In this document: one piece after another, positions 16,654-27,639 of the stretch
How the letters are laid out: the number at the start of each line of letters is the position of its first letter
Numbering within the stretch: position 1 is the first letter of the stretch
Assembly (NCBI RefSeq): GCF_022340925.1
Contig: NZ_JAJDNA010000004.1
Coordinates: 1 to 47,776 of the forward strand
Origin: Thiocapsa sp.
Lineage (GTDB): Bacteria > Pseudomonadota > Gammaproteobacteria > Chromatiales > Chromatiaceae
Reading direction: 5' to 3'
DNA length: 47,776 nt
Translations under genes and position numbers: made by a program
The notes under the pieces: model-generated
Told to the model about the DNA's origin: nothing
Seen by the model: the letters and a program-made list of their open reading frames with translations, nothing else
The model's database searches: none

Positions 16654-17171
16654 CGTTCGTGGGCCAACATCCCTGCCAAGGTGCCCTGCGCCTCCATGAT
16701 CAGCTCGCACACCTCGCGGGCCGCGCCGCGTCCTCCCGGCAGCCGGGTACAGAGGTGAGCGTGTCCCTGCACCAGGTGGTGGGCATCGGCGACCGCGATC
16801 GCCAGGCCGACCCGGCGCATGACCGGCAAATCGACCACATCGTCGCCGACATAGGCGATCGCCGCGTCCTCGAGCGCGAGGTTTCGCTTCAGGACCTCGT
16901 AGGCCGGCAGCTTGTCCCGGCAGCCCTGGAAGGTATGCGCGATACCGAGGCTCTCCATGCGAATGCGCACCACCTGCGAGGTTCGGCCCGTGATGACGGC
17001 GATCCGGACCCCGCTCTCCTGGAGCATCACCATGCCGTGACCGTCACGCGAGTTGAAGGCCTTGTACTCCTGGCCGTCGTCGCCGAGGTAGAGACTGCCG
17101 TCGGTCAGCACGCCGTCGACATCGAAGATCACCAGGCGAATCCGGGCGGCACGGTCGAGGATGTCTTGCAT
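16650..17171 (-). CDS. kdsC: 3-deoxy-D-manno-octulosonate 8-phosphate phosphatase KdsC
   Basis: KdsC removes phosphate from Kdo 8-phosphate, the last step before Kdo activation for LPS core. The 173-residue HAD phosphatase of the C0 type has VIFDVDGVLTDGSLYLGDDG (motif I, Asp nucleophile), VITGRTSQVV (motif II), lysine in CRDKLPAYEVL (motif III) and YVGDDVVDLPVM (motif IV). ATG 17171 has GAGAGG about 9 bp upstream. A long open frame extends far upstream through kdsD in another frame and is not real. It overlaps lptC by 4 bp. Confidence 0.95.
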   Translation of the reverse strand: MQDILDRAARIRLVIFDVDGVLTDGSLYLGDDGQEYKAFNSRDGHGMVMLQESGVRIAVITGRTSQVVRIRMESLGIAHTFQGCRDKLPAYEVLKRNLALEDAAIAYVGDDVVDLPVMRRVGLAIAVADAHHLVQGHAHLCTRLPGGRGAAREVCELIMEAQGTLAGMLAHER

Positions 17172-17350
17172 CGGGTCGTTCCTCTCGGCGGCGAGCACTG
17201 GACGAATGGGCGACGCTGGTCGCACCCTATGCGGCTCTAAACCCTGCATTGTCTGCTGCCTTGCTCTGAGCCCCGAGGCGGCGGGGCGCCTGGCCTGGTC
17301 GCGAAGGCACACGGCGAGCCACGTCGGCCGGAGCGGGGGCGCGGCGCTCA

Positions 17351-18370
17351 TCACAGCACGCCTGCCCGCAGCAGATCGTGCATGTTCAGTGCGCCGATCG
17401 GGCGCCTGGCCTCGTCGACGACCAGCAGCCCGTTGATCGACTTCGATTCCATCAGCCGCAGCGCCTCGGCAGCCAGCGCCTCGGCGTCGATGGTGATGCA
17501 GTCGCGGGTCAGCACGGTATCGATTGCGGTGCGATGGACGTCGATCCCGCGATCCAGCGCCCGGCGCAGGTCTCCGTCGGTGAAGATGCCTGCCAGCCGG
17601 CCCTCGGCATCGACCACGGCGCTCATGCCCAGTCCCTTGCCTGACATCTCCTCCAGGGTGGCGCGCAGTGTCGTACCCAGAGGGACCAGCGGCAGTCGTT
17701 CGCCGCGGTGCATGATCTCTCCGACATGCAGCAACAACCGCCGCCCGAGGCTTCCGGCCGGGTGTGAGCGGGCGAAGTCCTCCGCGGTGAAGCCGCGGCT
17801 CTCCAACAGGGCGATCGCGAGCGCATCGCCCATCGCCAGCGTCGCCGTGGTGCTCGCGGTGGGGGCGAGGCCAAGCGGACAGGCCTCGCTTGCGACACTG
17901 ACATCGATGTGCACGTCCGCCTCGCGTGCCAAGGTCGAGCTGGGCCTCCCGGTCAGGCTGATCAAGGGCACGCCGAGCCGTCTGAGCAGGGGCAAGAGCA
18001 TGAGCAGCTCGGCGGTCTCGCCCGAGTTGGACAGGGCCAGCACGACATCCCGGGGCGTGATCATGCCGAGATCGCCATGGCTCGCCTCGCCGGGGTGGAC
18101 GAAGAAGGCCGGGCTGCCGGTACTTGCCAGCGTCGCCGCGATCTTCCCGCCGATGTGTCCCGACTTGCCCATTCCCAGGACCACGATACGGCCCTCGCAA
18201 CCCAGCAGGTAACGGCAGGCGGCAACAAAGGCGTCGTCGATTCGTTCGGCCAGGGCGCTCACTGCCGCGGCCTCGGTGTCGATGACGGCGCGGCCAAGCG
18301 TCTTGATCTTGTCGGGATCCTTGGCCGCGAGCCCGACGTCCCGTGTGGCGTGCCGGCGTCGATCTGTCAT
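17351..18370 (-). CDS. kdsD: Arabinose-5-phosphate isomerase KdsD (KpsF/GutQ family)
   Basis: KdsD converts ribulose 5-phosphate to arabinose 5-phosphate, the first committed step to Kdo. The 339-residue protein has an N-terminal SIS domain (IVVLGMGKSGHIGGKIAATL, SPAFFVHPGEASHGDLGMIT, LSNSGETAELL) and two C-terminal CBS domains from about residue 215 (HVGEIMHRGERLPLVPLG and AIDTVLTRDCITIDAEAL). ATG 18370 (MTDRRRHATRD) matches the usual family start; a frame 54 residues longer has no support. It is first in the LPS-to-PTS cluster and is divergent from the gene at 18519. Confidence 0.95.
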   Translation of the reverse strand: MTDRRRHATRDVGLAAKDPDKIKTLGRAVIDTEAAAVSALAERIDDAFVAACRYLLGCEGRIVVLGMGKSGHIGGKIAATLASTGSPAFFVHPGEASHGDLGMITPRDVVLALSNSGETAELLMLLPLLRRLGVPLISLTGRPSSTLAREADVHIDVSVASEACPLGLAPTASTTATLAMGDALAIALLESRGFTAEDFARSHPAGSLGRRLLLHVGEIMHRGERLPLVPLGTTLRATLEEMSGKGLGMSAVVDAEGRLAGIFTDGDLRRALDRGIDVHRTAIDTVLTRDCITIDAEALAAEALRLMESKSINGLLVVDEARRPIGALNMHDLLRAGVL

Positions 18371-18518
18371 GCTTACTCGATGATCCTTTAGCCCCCACCA
18401 TCTCACCCACTTGAAACGGCGCAAAGCAACATACACCAGGCCGAGCCCCGGTGTCCTCCACAACGAGCCCGCGAACGGGGCACCCAGGCCCCAATCGGCC
18501 AACCCGGAGCCAACATCG

Positions 18519-19085
18519 ATGCGCACTCGCATCCTGCCCGTCAGAACGGGTTGGGACCCGGGCCCGGCAGACGGGTCATTCTATCCGGATGGCCTGCCCC
18601 GGGAGTGGCGATTGACCTATTTCGCCAATCAGCTCATGGGGGTCCTGATCGAGACGAGCGGGTGGGGTCGCGCCGCTCCGGAGGCACTGAGGCACTGGCG
18701 CCTGGACGTCAGTCCTCAGTTCAGATTCTACCTGCGGGTTGGCGACGCGGGGATCCACGCCTCGGCCCGGGAGTCAGCCCCGGCATGGCTCGGCGACCGC
18801 TTCGGCGGATGGGTTGTGGGTGCCGACGCCACTGGGGGCGCTGGTCCGCTCGAGCCCTCCTACGAGTGGGCTGGCTCCTTGTCCGCAGTCGCCGCCTCGA
18901 GCGCACGAGGCGTGGCCTGCGAGGTTCCTGGGGGGCTCGATCGGGATCTGCGGGCGGCGCGGAGGTGGCTCGACGGACTTGCTGCCGCTGCGGCCGGCCG
19001 GCCGACGCTTGCGCTCATGGGGCGGGCGCGGATCGAGGAGGTGTGCCGATGGCAGTCGCTGGTGCAATTGCTCGGCCTGGCTTGA
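18519..19085 (+). CDS. Uncharacterised protein with DUF72-like opening
   Basis: The 188-residue frame starts at ATG 18519, which has GGAG 9 bp upstream; an open frame 36 residues longer has low-complexity sequence and is not favoured. The N-terminal pattern RTGWDPGPADGSFYPDGLP, EWRLTYFANQLMGVLIETSG and WRLDVSPQFRFYLRV resembles the opening of DUF72 proteins (GW, FYP, YYA, W..P.FRF), a TIM-barrel-like family. It is shorter than the usual 230-280 residues and its second half does not obviously fit, so it may be a trimmed or very diverged relative. It occupies the spot between kdsD and mlaF where E. coli has yrbG. Function unknown. Confidence 0.65.
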   Translation: MRTRILPVRTGWDPGPADGSFYPDGLPREWRLTYFANQLMGVLIETSGWGRAAPEALRHWRLDVSPQFRFYLRVGDAGIHASARESAPAWLGDRFGGWVVGADATGGAGPLEPSYEWAGSLSAVAASSARGVACEVPGGLDRDLRAARRWLDGLAAAAAGRPTLALMGRARIEEVCRWQSLVQLLGLA

Positions 19086-19289
19086 CGCTCCCACGCGAGC
19101 CCGCGACAATCCGCGTCTTTGGAAGCGGGCTGCCGGTGGCAGACCGACATGGCAACTCGATGCCAGTGAGCCGCGCGCCGCCCCGCTCCTCCCCTGACGA
19201 GATCCCAGCCGCCCGTGGCCGTTCCCAACGATCCCGCAGCAGCGCCCATCGCCCTGCGACCAGCCCGTCCCGACACCCAAGGCGAAGTC

Positions 19290-20084
19290 ATGGTCAAGGT
19301 CCGGGGCCTGTGCTTCCGACGCGGCACGAACCTGGTCTTTGACCGGGTGGACTTGGATATCCGACGCGGCACGGTCACCGCCGTGATGGGGCCGAGCGGG
19401 ACGGGTAAGACGACCTTACTCAAATTGATCACCGGCCAGCTTCGTCCGGATGCGGGGAGCATCGAGATCGACGGCGAGCCCGTCCATCTTCTCGGCAAGT
19501 CTGCCCTCTTCCGACTCCGTCGGCGCATGGGGATGCTGTTTCAAAGCAGTGCCCTCCTGACCGACCTGAACGTCTTCGACAATGTCGCCTATCCGCTGCG
19601 CGAGCACACCGACCTCAGTTCCTCCATGCTCCGCAAGCTGGTCCTGATCAAGCTCGAGGCGGTCGGTCTGCGCGGCGCGCGTGACCTCATGCCCAATGAG
19701 CTGTCGGGCGGGATGGCGCGGCGCGTCGCACTCGCCCGTGCGATCGCGCTCGATCCGGCCATCGTCCTCTACGACGAGCCCTTCTCGGGACAGGACCCGA
19801 TCTCGATGGGCATGCTGGTGACCCTGATCCGACAGCTCAATGACGCCGCGGGTCTGACCAGCGTCGTGGTCTCTCACGACGTCGCCGAGACCGCCACGAT
19901 CGCCGACCAGATCTACGTGATCTCTCACGGCGAGGTGATCGCCCATGGGACGCCGGCGCAGATCGCGGCGGATCGCTCGCCCTGGGTGCGCCAGTTTATC
20001 GACGGCCTCCCGGACGGACCCGTACACTTCCATTACCCGGCGCCGCGTCTGGCCGATGATCTACTGGCTCGGGGTGTTGCCTGA
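19290..20084 (+). CDS. mlaF: Phospholipid transport ABC ATPase MlaF
   Basis: MlaF is the ATPase of the MlaFEDB complex that moves phospholipids between MlaC and the inner membrane. The sequence shows Walker [36 protein letters not shown] (a segment very typical of MlaF), signature [20 protein letters not shown], Walker [14 protein letters not shown] and [12 protein letters not shown] 19290 (MVKVRGLCF) has AAGG about 7 bp upstream; a GTG at 19215 would add 25 residues and cannot be excluded. Its stop overlaps the mlaE ATG by one base. Confidence 0.95.
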   Translation: MVKVRGLCFRRGTNLVFDRVDLDIRRGTVTAVMGPSGTGKTTLLKLITGQLRPDAGSIEIDGEPVHLLGKSALFRLRRRMGMLFQSSALLTDLNVFDNVAYPLREHTDLSSSMLRKLVLIKLEAVGLRGARDLMPNELSGGMARRVALARAIALDPAIVLYDEPFSGQDPISMGMLVTLIRQLNDAAGLTSVVVSHDVAETATIADQIYVISHGEVIAHGTPAQIAADRSPWVRQFIDGLPDGPVHFHYPAPRLADDLLARGVA

Positions 20085-20866
20085 TGCTCCTCGAGGGCCT
20101 GGCACGGCTGGGTCGAAGCGGGCTCGGCGCACTCGAGCGGCTTGGCCGCGCGCATCTCCTGCTCGCCGCGATGCTGTTGGGTGCTGGTGAGATCATTCGA
20201 CGCCCCGGGTTGCTCACGGCACAGGTCTTCAATATCGGCGTCCTCTCCGTGCTGATCATCGGGGTCTCGGGGCTGTTCGTCGGTATGGTGCTGGGTCTGC
20301 AAGGCCATTACGTGCTCGCCCAGTTCGGCGCCGCGGAAAGCCTCGGTGTGATGGTGGCCACCTCGTTGGTGCGCGAGCTCGGCCCCGTGGTCACCGCCCT
20401 GCTCGTCGCCGGACGTGCGGGCTCCGCGCTGACCGCCGAGATCGGGCTCATGAAAGCGACCGAGCAACTGTCCGGTCTGGAGATGATGGCGGTCGATCCG
20501 GTCCGACGGATCCTGACACCGCGGTTCTTCGGGGGCCTGGTTGCAATGCCGTTGCTCGCGGCCATGTTCAGCGCCGTCGGCGTGCTCGGCGGATATTTCG
20601 TGGGTGTCGGGCTCTTGGGGGTCGACTCCGGATCCTTCTGGAGTCAGATGCAGGCAAAGGTCGATTTTCACGAGGACATCGTCAACGGGGTCATCAAGAG
20701 CCTGGTGTTCGGTCTCGTGGTGACCTGGATCGCGCTGTTCCAGGGCCACGACGCCGTCCCCACATCGGAAGGAGTGAGTCGGGCGACGACCCGCTCCGTG
20801 GTCCACGCCGCTCTAGCGGTGCTCGGGCTCGATTTCATCCTGACCGCATTGATGTTTGGAGACTGA
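20084..20866 (+). CDS. mlaE: Phospholipid transport permease MlaE
   Basis: MlaE is the integral membrane subunit of the complex, 260 residues. After an amphipathic N-terminus it has hydrophobic segments around [60 protein letters not shown] and the C-terminal [15 protein letters not shown]. The [21 protein letters not shown] plus [20 protein letters not shown] stretch is the permease family signature. It overlaps mlaF by one base and is followed by mlaD after four bases. Confidence 0.95.
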   Translation: MLLEGLARLGRSGLGALERLGRAHLLLAAMLLGAGEIIRRPGLLTAQVFNIGVLSVLIIGVSGLFVGMVLGLQGHYVLAQFGAAESLGVMVATSLVRELGPVVTALLVAGRAGSALTAEIGLMKATEQLSGLEMMAVDPVRRILTPRFFGGLVAMPLLAAMFSAVGVLGGYFVGVGLLGVDSGSFWSQMQAKVDFHEDIVNGVIKSLVFGLVVTWIALFQGHDAVPTSEGVSRATTRSVVHAALAVLGLDFILTALMFGD

Positions 20867-20870
20867 GCCC

Positions 20871-21335
20871 ATGGGACGACAACGCGGCATCGAGATCCTG
20901 GTCGGCTTCTTCATGGCGGTGGGCTTCGTTGCCCTGTTCTTCCTGGCGATGCAGGTCAGTAACCTGAGCGCGGCCGTGACCGGCGATGGGTATCGTCTGA
21001 CCGCACGCTTCTCCAATGTCGGCAGCCTCAAGGCGCGGTCGCCGGTCACCATGGCGGGCGTGCGTGTGGGACGGGTCGAGGGCGTGAGCTTCGACAAAGA
21101 CACCTATGAGGCCGTGGTGACGCTGCGCATCGACTCGGCAATGGACAGGATCCCGGACGACACCTTTGCCAACGTCTTCACGGCCGGGTTGCTAGGTGAG
21201 CAGTACATTGGCCTCGAGCCGGGCGGAAGCCCGGAGTTTCTTCGCGACGGTGATGAGATCCCTCACACCCAGTCGGCACTGATTCTCGAGCAGATGATCG
21301 GACAGTTTCTGTTCAGCAAGGCGGGAGGCGACTAA
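20871..21335 (+). CDS. mlaD: Phospholipid-binding MCE protein MlaD
   Basis: MlaD is anchored by one membrane helix (IEILVGFFMAVGFVALFFLA, about residues 6-25) and carries a single periplasmic MCE domain that forms the hexameric ring. GYRLTARFSNVGSLKARSPV, TMAGVRVGRVEGV and GLLGEQYIGLEPGG are family hallmarks. ATG 20871 (MGRQRG) has GGAG upstream and follows the mlaE stop by four bases; a TTG at 20856 inside mlaE is less likely. Length 154 residues matches gammaproteobacterial MlaD. Confidence 0.94.
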   Translation: MGRQRGIEILVGFFMAVGFVALFFLAMQVSNLSAAVTGDGYRLTARFSNVGSLKARSPVTMAGVRVGRVEGVSFDKDTYEAVVTLRIDSAMDRIPDDTFANVFTAGLLGEQYIGLEPGGSPEFLRDGDEIPHTQSALILEQMIGQFLFSKAGGD

Positions 21336-21952
21336 TGCGGATGCCACGACACCTTCTTTTGCTGCTGGCCCTGATCGGGTTGGTCCCGCACGGCGCGGCC
21401 TCGGCCAGTGCCGACGACGCGACGGCGCTGGTCAAGCGGACCACGGAGCGGATGCTGGCGACCCTCGAGGCGCGCCGCGCCGAGGTCGATCGAGATCCAT
21501 CGCTGATCTTCGGGATGATCGAGAGCGGGGTCGCCCCGCACTTCGATTTCGAGCGCATCACCCAGGGGGCCGTCGGTCAGTCGTGGCGCGCTGCGACCCC
21601 CGCCCAGCAACGCGCCCTGGTCGATGGCTTCAAGCAGGTCCTGATTCGCACCTACGCCCGTTCCATCTTGAGCTATTCGGGAGAAGAGATCCGGTATCTG
21701 CCGGTCAAGCCCGGCAGCCGCCCCTCGACAGTCACCGTTTCCACCGAAATCTACGCACCGGGCTCGGCCCCCATCCCGGTGGACTATCGGATGCATAACA
21801 GCAGCGGCGCCTGGAAGGTCTACGACGTCGTCATCAACAATGCCAGTCTGGTCGGAAACTACCGCACGAGCTTCACCAACGAGATCCGTCAAAGCGGGTT
21901 GGACGGTTTGATCGCGAAGCTCGGCGACATGAACGCCCGGGGTCATGAATGA
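21335..21952 (+). CDS. mlaC: Periplasmic phospholipid carrier MlaC
   Basis: MlaC shuttles phospholipid between the outer-membrane MlaA complex and MlaFEDB. The 205-residue product has a signal peptide (RHLLLLLALIGLVPHGAASA) and the Ttg2-type fold: PHFDFERITQGAVGQSWRAA, FKQVLIRTYARSILSYSGEE, DYRMHNSSGAWKVYDVVINN and SLVGNYRTSFTNEIRQSG. Its ATG overlaps the mlaD stop (TAATG), and its stop overlaps mlaB by 4 bp. Confidence 0.95.
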   Translation: MRMPRHLLLLLALIGLVPHGAASASADDATALVKRTTERMLATLEARRAEVDRDPSLIFGMIESGVAPHFDFERITQGAVGQSWRAATPAQQRALVDGFKQVLIRTYARSILSYSGEEIRYLPVKPGSRPSTVTVSTEIYAPGSAPIPVDYRMHNSSGAWKVYDVVINNASLVGNYRTSFTNEIRQSGLDGLIAKLGDMNARGHE

Positions 21953-22248
21953 CGGATGGGCGTTTGACGCAGCTGGGTGAAGGGCGCTTTCGTCTGGAGG
22001 GGGCGCTGAATTTCGGCACCGTGAGCCGCCTTGCAGCCAGCGGTCGTGAGCTGCTCAGGCGCGAGGCCTCCGTCGACATCGACCTTGGCGGGGTCGAGTC
22101 CGCGAATAGCGCCGGGCTCGCGCTGCTGCTGGAGTGGATGGATTTGGCGCGCGCCAGCGGGGCACGCCTCAGCTATCGGAACCTGCCGGAGTCCCTGGTG
22201 CGCATCGCCGCTGTTTCCAACCTCGACTCACTTTTGCCGACAGGCTGA
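21949..22248 (+). CDS. mlaB: STAS-domain protein MlaB
   Basis: MlaB is the small cytoplasmic STAS subunit that binds MlaF and stabilises the complex. The 99-residue product shows FRLEGALNFGTV, DLGGVESANSAGLALLLEW and YRNLPESLVRIAAVSNLDSL, all as expected; the serine of NSAG is the conserved position. It overlaps mlaC by 4 bp. Its stop lies next to CCGACAGGCT (22237-22246), an inverse copy of the AGCCTGTCGG repeat core. The E. coli gene ibaG, normally next, is missing here. Confidence 0.92.
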   Translation: MTDGRLTQLGEGRFRLEGALNFGTVSRLAASGRELLRREASVDIDLGGVESANSAGLALLLEWMDLARASGARLSYRNLPESLVRIAAVSNLDSLLPTG

Positions 22249-22357
22249 TAGGCGAAGGGAGCTGCCCCCGACGTGCCCCGGCCGTCGTCCTGGCTGGGGT
22301 TCGACCGAGCCACTGGCGCGTCTGAGCCAACCAATCACACCGGGACATCCAACTTAG

Positions 22358-24338
<1,981 letters not shown>

Positions 24339-24342
<4 letters not shown>

Positions 24343-25643
24343 GCCAAATCAGACAATTCTCCACCATGGATTCCGATTTCCAGGCGTCTCTGGACCGGCT
24401 GCTGGCGTGGGACTCGGTCTCGGACGATCGGGTTCAGCAGACCGTGGCCATGATCATCCACGCCGTCCGCGCACGCGGCGATGCCGCCCTGCTCGAATAC
24501 ACGGCGCAGCTCGATCGCTGGACGCCGGCCTCGGCCGCCGATCTGGAGATCCCGCGTGCACGCCTCGAGGCGGCATGGTCCGGCATTCCGGCAACGCAAC
24601 GCGAGGCTCTGCAGACGGCTGCCGCGCGCATTCGCGCCTACGCCGAGCGGCAGAAGCTCGAAAGCTGGAGCTATACGGAGGCGGACGGGACCCTGTTGGG
24701 CCAGCAAGTCACCCCGTTGGATCGGGTCGGACTCTATGTGCCCGGTGGCAAGGCGGCCTACCCCTCCTCGGTCCTGATGAACGCGATTCCGGCCAAAGTC
24801 GCCGGTGTCGGTGAGCTGATCATGGTGGTGCCGACCCCCGATGGTGAGGTCAACGAGCTGGTCCTGGCGGCCGCCTGCGTCGCCGGTGCCGACCGGGCCT
24901 TCGCGGTCGGTGGGGCCCAAGCCGTCGCCGCCTTGGCGTTCGGAACCGAGACGATCCCCGGCGTCGACAAGATTGTCGGTCCGGGCAACATCTATGTGGC
25001 GACCGCCAAGCGCGCCCTGTATGGCCAGGTCGGTATTGACATGGTCGCGGGTCCTTCCGAGATCCTGGTGATCTGTGACGGGCGAACGGATCCGGACTGG
25101 ATCGCGATGGACCTCTTCTCGCAGGCCGAGCATGACGAGGATGCGCAATCGATCCTGGTGAGCTGGGATGTCGACTTTCTCGATCGGGTCGCCTCGAGCA
25201 TCGAGCGGCTCTTGCCGACCGTGGAGCGTGAGACCATCATCGCCGCGGCCCTGGGGACCCGCGGGGCGCTCATCCGAGCGCGTGACCTGGACGATGCGAT
25301 CGCTGTCGCCAATCGGATCGCGCCGGAGCATCTCGAGTTATCGCTCGAGGACCCGGCGGCGGTCGTCGGTCGGATCCGCCACGCCGGTGCGATCTTCATG
25401 GGGCGTCATACCGCCGAGGCCATCGGCGACTATTGCGCCGGACCAAACCATGTGCTGCCGACCTCGCGCACGGCGCGCTTTTCCTCTCCGCTAGGGGTCT
25501 ATGACTTCCAGAAACGCTCCAGTCTGATCATGGCCTCACCGGCGGGCGCGGCCGAGATGGCAAAGACCGCCTCGGTGCTCGCCAGGGGAGAGGGGCTGAC
25601 GGCGCACGCCCGATCCGCAGAATATCGCGGTGAGGCAAGGTGA
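24339..25643 (+). CDS. hisD: Histidinol dehydrogenase
   Basis: HisD carries out the last two NAD-dependent oxidations from L-histidinol to L-histidine with zinc. The 434-residue product shows [90 protein letters not shown] and [23 protein letters not shown] 24339 overlaps the hisG stop; an ATG at 24366 (MDSDFQASL) is the alternative start. Confidence 0.97.
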
Positions 25644-25760
25644 TGGTGGGCGGAGCCGGACGCATGCCTCGGTCATCGGCTCCGATCCCATCCGATTCGG
25701 CCCATGGCGCCTTGGGTGCCGGTCTCCCGACCGGGCGTCCGGCGCAACCTGTCACTTGCG

Positions 25761-26846
25761 ATGCCCATGCATGACCTGATCGACCGCCTCATTCGATCCG
25801 ATATCCGCGCCCTGGCGGCCTATCATGTCCCGGATCACGCGGGAATGATCAAGCTCGACGCCATGGAGAACCCCTATGGCTGGCCCGAGACGTTGAAGTC
25901 CGAATGGCTCGAGGTGCTGCGCGCCGTGGCGTTGAACCGCTATCCGGAGCCGCAGGGTCCTGCGGTCCAGGCCGCACTGCGGGAGGCCATGGAGATCCCA
26001 TCCGAGATGGCGGTGCTGTTGGGCAACGGATCCGACGAGCTGATCCAGATGCTGGCGTTGGCGGTCGCCGGACCCGGCCGCAAGGTCCTGTCGTTGGAGC
26101 CGGGCTTCGTCATGTACCGGATGATCGCCCGGTTTGCCGGAATGGAGTACGTTGGCGTCCCCTTGCGCCCAGAGGACTTCTCCGTCGACCTGCCGGCAGT
26201 GCTCGAAGCCATCGAGCGCGAGCAGCCTGCATTGGTCTTTCTGGCGTATCCGAACAACCCGACCGGCAACCGCTTCGATGCCGACGACGTTGTGTGCATG
26301 ATCGAGGCAGCGCCCGGGCTGGTGATCGTCGACGAGGCCTATGCGCCGTTCACCGACTGCAGTTTTTTGGCTCTCCTCGGCGATTGGCCGAACCTGCTGG
26401 TGCTGCGCACCCTGTCGAAGATGGGTCTGGCGGGTCTGCGTCTCGGCTATCTGGTCGGTCCGCAGGTCTGGCTCGACGAAATCGACAAGGTCCGACTGCC
26501 ATACAATATCAATGCCCTCACTCAGGCGTCCGCGGCCTTTGCGCTCCGTCACAAGTCCCTCCTCGACGCGCAGGCGCAGGCGATCCGTGCCGAGCGCCAC
26601 AACCTCCTGGCCGCCTTGTCGAGCTTGGATGGCGTGCATCCCTACCCGAGCGAGGCCAACTTCATCCTGTTCCGCGCCCCCAAAGGTCGCACGGATGCGA
26701 TCTTCAGCGGCTTGCAGGGTGAGGGTATCTTGATCAAGAACCTCAACGGGTCCCACCCCATGCTCGAGGACTGTCTGCGGGTCACGGTTGGGCGGGCCGA
26801 GGAGAATGCGGTCTTCCTGAGTGCGCTCACCGGGCTTGTTTCCTAG
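25761..26846 (+). CDS. hisC: Histidinol-phosphate aminotransferase
   Basis: HisC converts imidazole-acetol phosphate to histidinol phosphate with PLP. The 361-residue product shows IKLDAMENPYGWPETLKSEW, NRYPEPQ, GNGSDELIQMLALAV, AYPNNPTGNRFDADDV, VDEAYAPFTDCSF and the PLP lysine in RTLSKMGLAGLRLGY. ATG 25761 is the usual family start, although no strong ribosome-binding site is visible; a longer frame begins at 25704. The 117-bp gap from hisD may still be cotranscribed. Its stop TAG is again followed by GAGCC. Confidence 0.96.
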   Translation: MPMHDLIDRLIRSDIRALAAYHVPDHAGMIKLDAMENPYGWPETLKSEWLEVLRAVALNRYPEPQGPAVQAALREAMEIPSEMAVLLGNGSDELIQMLALAVAGPGRKVLSLEPGFVMYRMIARFAGMEYVGVPLRPEDFSVDLPAVLEAIEREQPALVFLAYPNNPTGNRFDADDVVCMIEAAPGLVIVDEAYAPFTDCSFLALLGDWPNLLVLRTLSKMGLAGLRLGYLVGPQVWLDEIDKVRLPYNINALTQASAAFALRHKSLLDAQAQAIRAERHNLLAALSSLDGVHPYPSEANFILFRAPKGRTDAIFSGLQGEGILIKNLNGSHPMLEDCLRVTVGRAEENAVFLSALTGLVS

Positions 26847-26870
26847 GAGCCCTTGCTTCTTCGGCTGAGA

Positions 26871-26890
26871 CCTCATCCAGGTGCATGAGG
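26871..26890. terminator. Short hairpin between convergent hisC and DUF192 gene
   Basis: CCTCAT (26871-26876) and ATGAGG (26885-26890) form a 6-bp stem with an 8-base loop between two converging genes. No T run follows on either strand, so it is only a possible bidirectional terminator. Confidence 0.25.
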
Positions 26891-26941
26891 CAGCTGAATC
26901 GGACGAAGCCGATGCAGTCCCATGCAGCGAGCTTCGCGCAC

Positions 26942-27448
26942 TCATTGAATCGGCTGGACGATCCGAATGGGATCACCCGGCTGGAGTCCCAGCTCGGCGA
27001 TGCGCCCTCCCCGAAGCTCCAGCACGTGATCGACGGGCCGTGTGCCGAGGCCATAGATCGGACAGGGTGTCTCGGCGCACGGTGGCACCTGCTCGAGCAG
27101 GCCGACGACGCGTCCCTCGTGGATGAAGACCATATCGAGGGGCACCGGGACATTCTTCATCCACATGCGGACCGGGCGCGCCGGATGGTTGGAGAACAGC
27201 ATCCCGCGGTCATTGGCGAGGGGCTGTCTAAACATCAGACCCAGGGCGCGCTCCTCCGCGGTTCGCGGGACCTCGAGGAGAATCGTCTGCCCGCCGATCT
27301 CGGCCTCGGCCGAGATCGGTAGGTGTTGGGGACGCATGCTTGTGGCGTCGCCGCTCGCCGTCCCGAGCAATGCCCAGATCGCCGCGGCGAGGGCCGCGGC
27401 GACGAACGGCCGGGCCCTCCCGAGAGGGAGATGGGATTGATTCGTCAC
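26942..27448 (-). CDS. DUF192 (UPF0127) family exported protein
   Basis: A 168-residue protein. From GTG 27448 it has an N-terminal signal-like segment (RARPFVAAALAAAIWALLGT) and then the complete DUF192 domain: VPRTAEERALGLMFRQPL, DRGMLF, VRMWMKNVPVPLDMVFIHEG, PIYGLGTRPVDHVLELRGG. The biochemical role of the family is not established. GTG is chosen because the upstream in-frame sequence runs through an inverted-repeat element (27454-27613) and shows no protein features. Close proximity of that element (three bases from the start codon) means it probably supplies or disturbs the promoter. Confidence 0.88.
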   Translation of the reverse strand: MTNQSHLPLGRARPFVAAALAAAIWALLGTASGDATSMRPQHLPISAEAEIGGQTILLEVPRTAEERALGLMFRQPLANDRGMLFSNHPARPVRMWMKNVPVPLDMVFIHEGRVVGLLEQVPPCAETPCPIYGLGTRPVDHVLELRGGRIAELGLQPGDPIRIVQPIQ

Positions 27449-27453
27449 GCTAG

Positions 27454-27613
27454 GAGCCTGTCGGACTTGAGCGATCGCCGCGAGCCGAGTGGGAGAGCGA
27501 GGGCAGATTCGACGGATTTTGAGGCGCATAATGGGTCTATGGAAAGAGGAATCGGGCGGATCTGGACCGCTGTCCCGCCGGCGCAGTAGATCAGCCTCAA
27601 GTCAGACAGTCTC
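27454..27613. mobile_element. Possible 160-bp miniature inverted-repeat element
   Basis: The 18-mer GAGCCTGTCGGACTTGAG at 27454-27471 is matched in inverse orientation by CTCAAGTCAGACAGTCTC at 27596-27613, 16 of 18 positions. The interior has no credible gene. It lies between the divergent starts of the DUF192 gene and the CIA30 gene. The left end belongs to a repeat (TAGGAGCCTGTCGG) seen at other gene ends in the window. I saw no clear target-site duplication, so a MITE or decayed insertion-sequence remnant is inference. Confidence 0.45.
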
Positions 27614-27639
27614 GCGCGCCGGCGGGCGAGTGCCGTTTC

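Noticed and set aside
16650..18494. 614-residue extension of KdsC
   Set aside because: The upstream part is kdsD read out of frame; KdsC begins at 17171 with a good ribosome-binding site.
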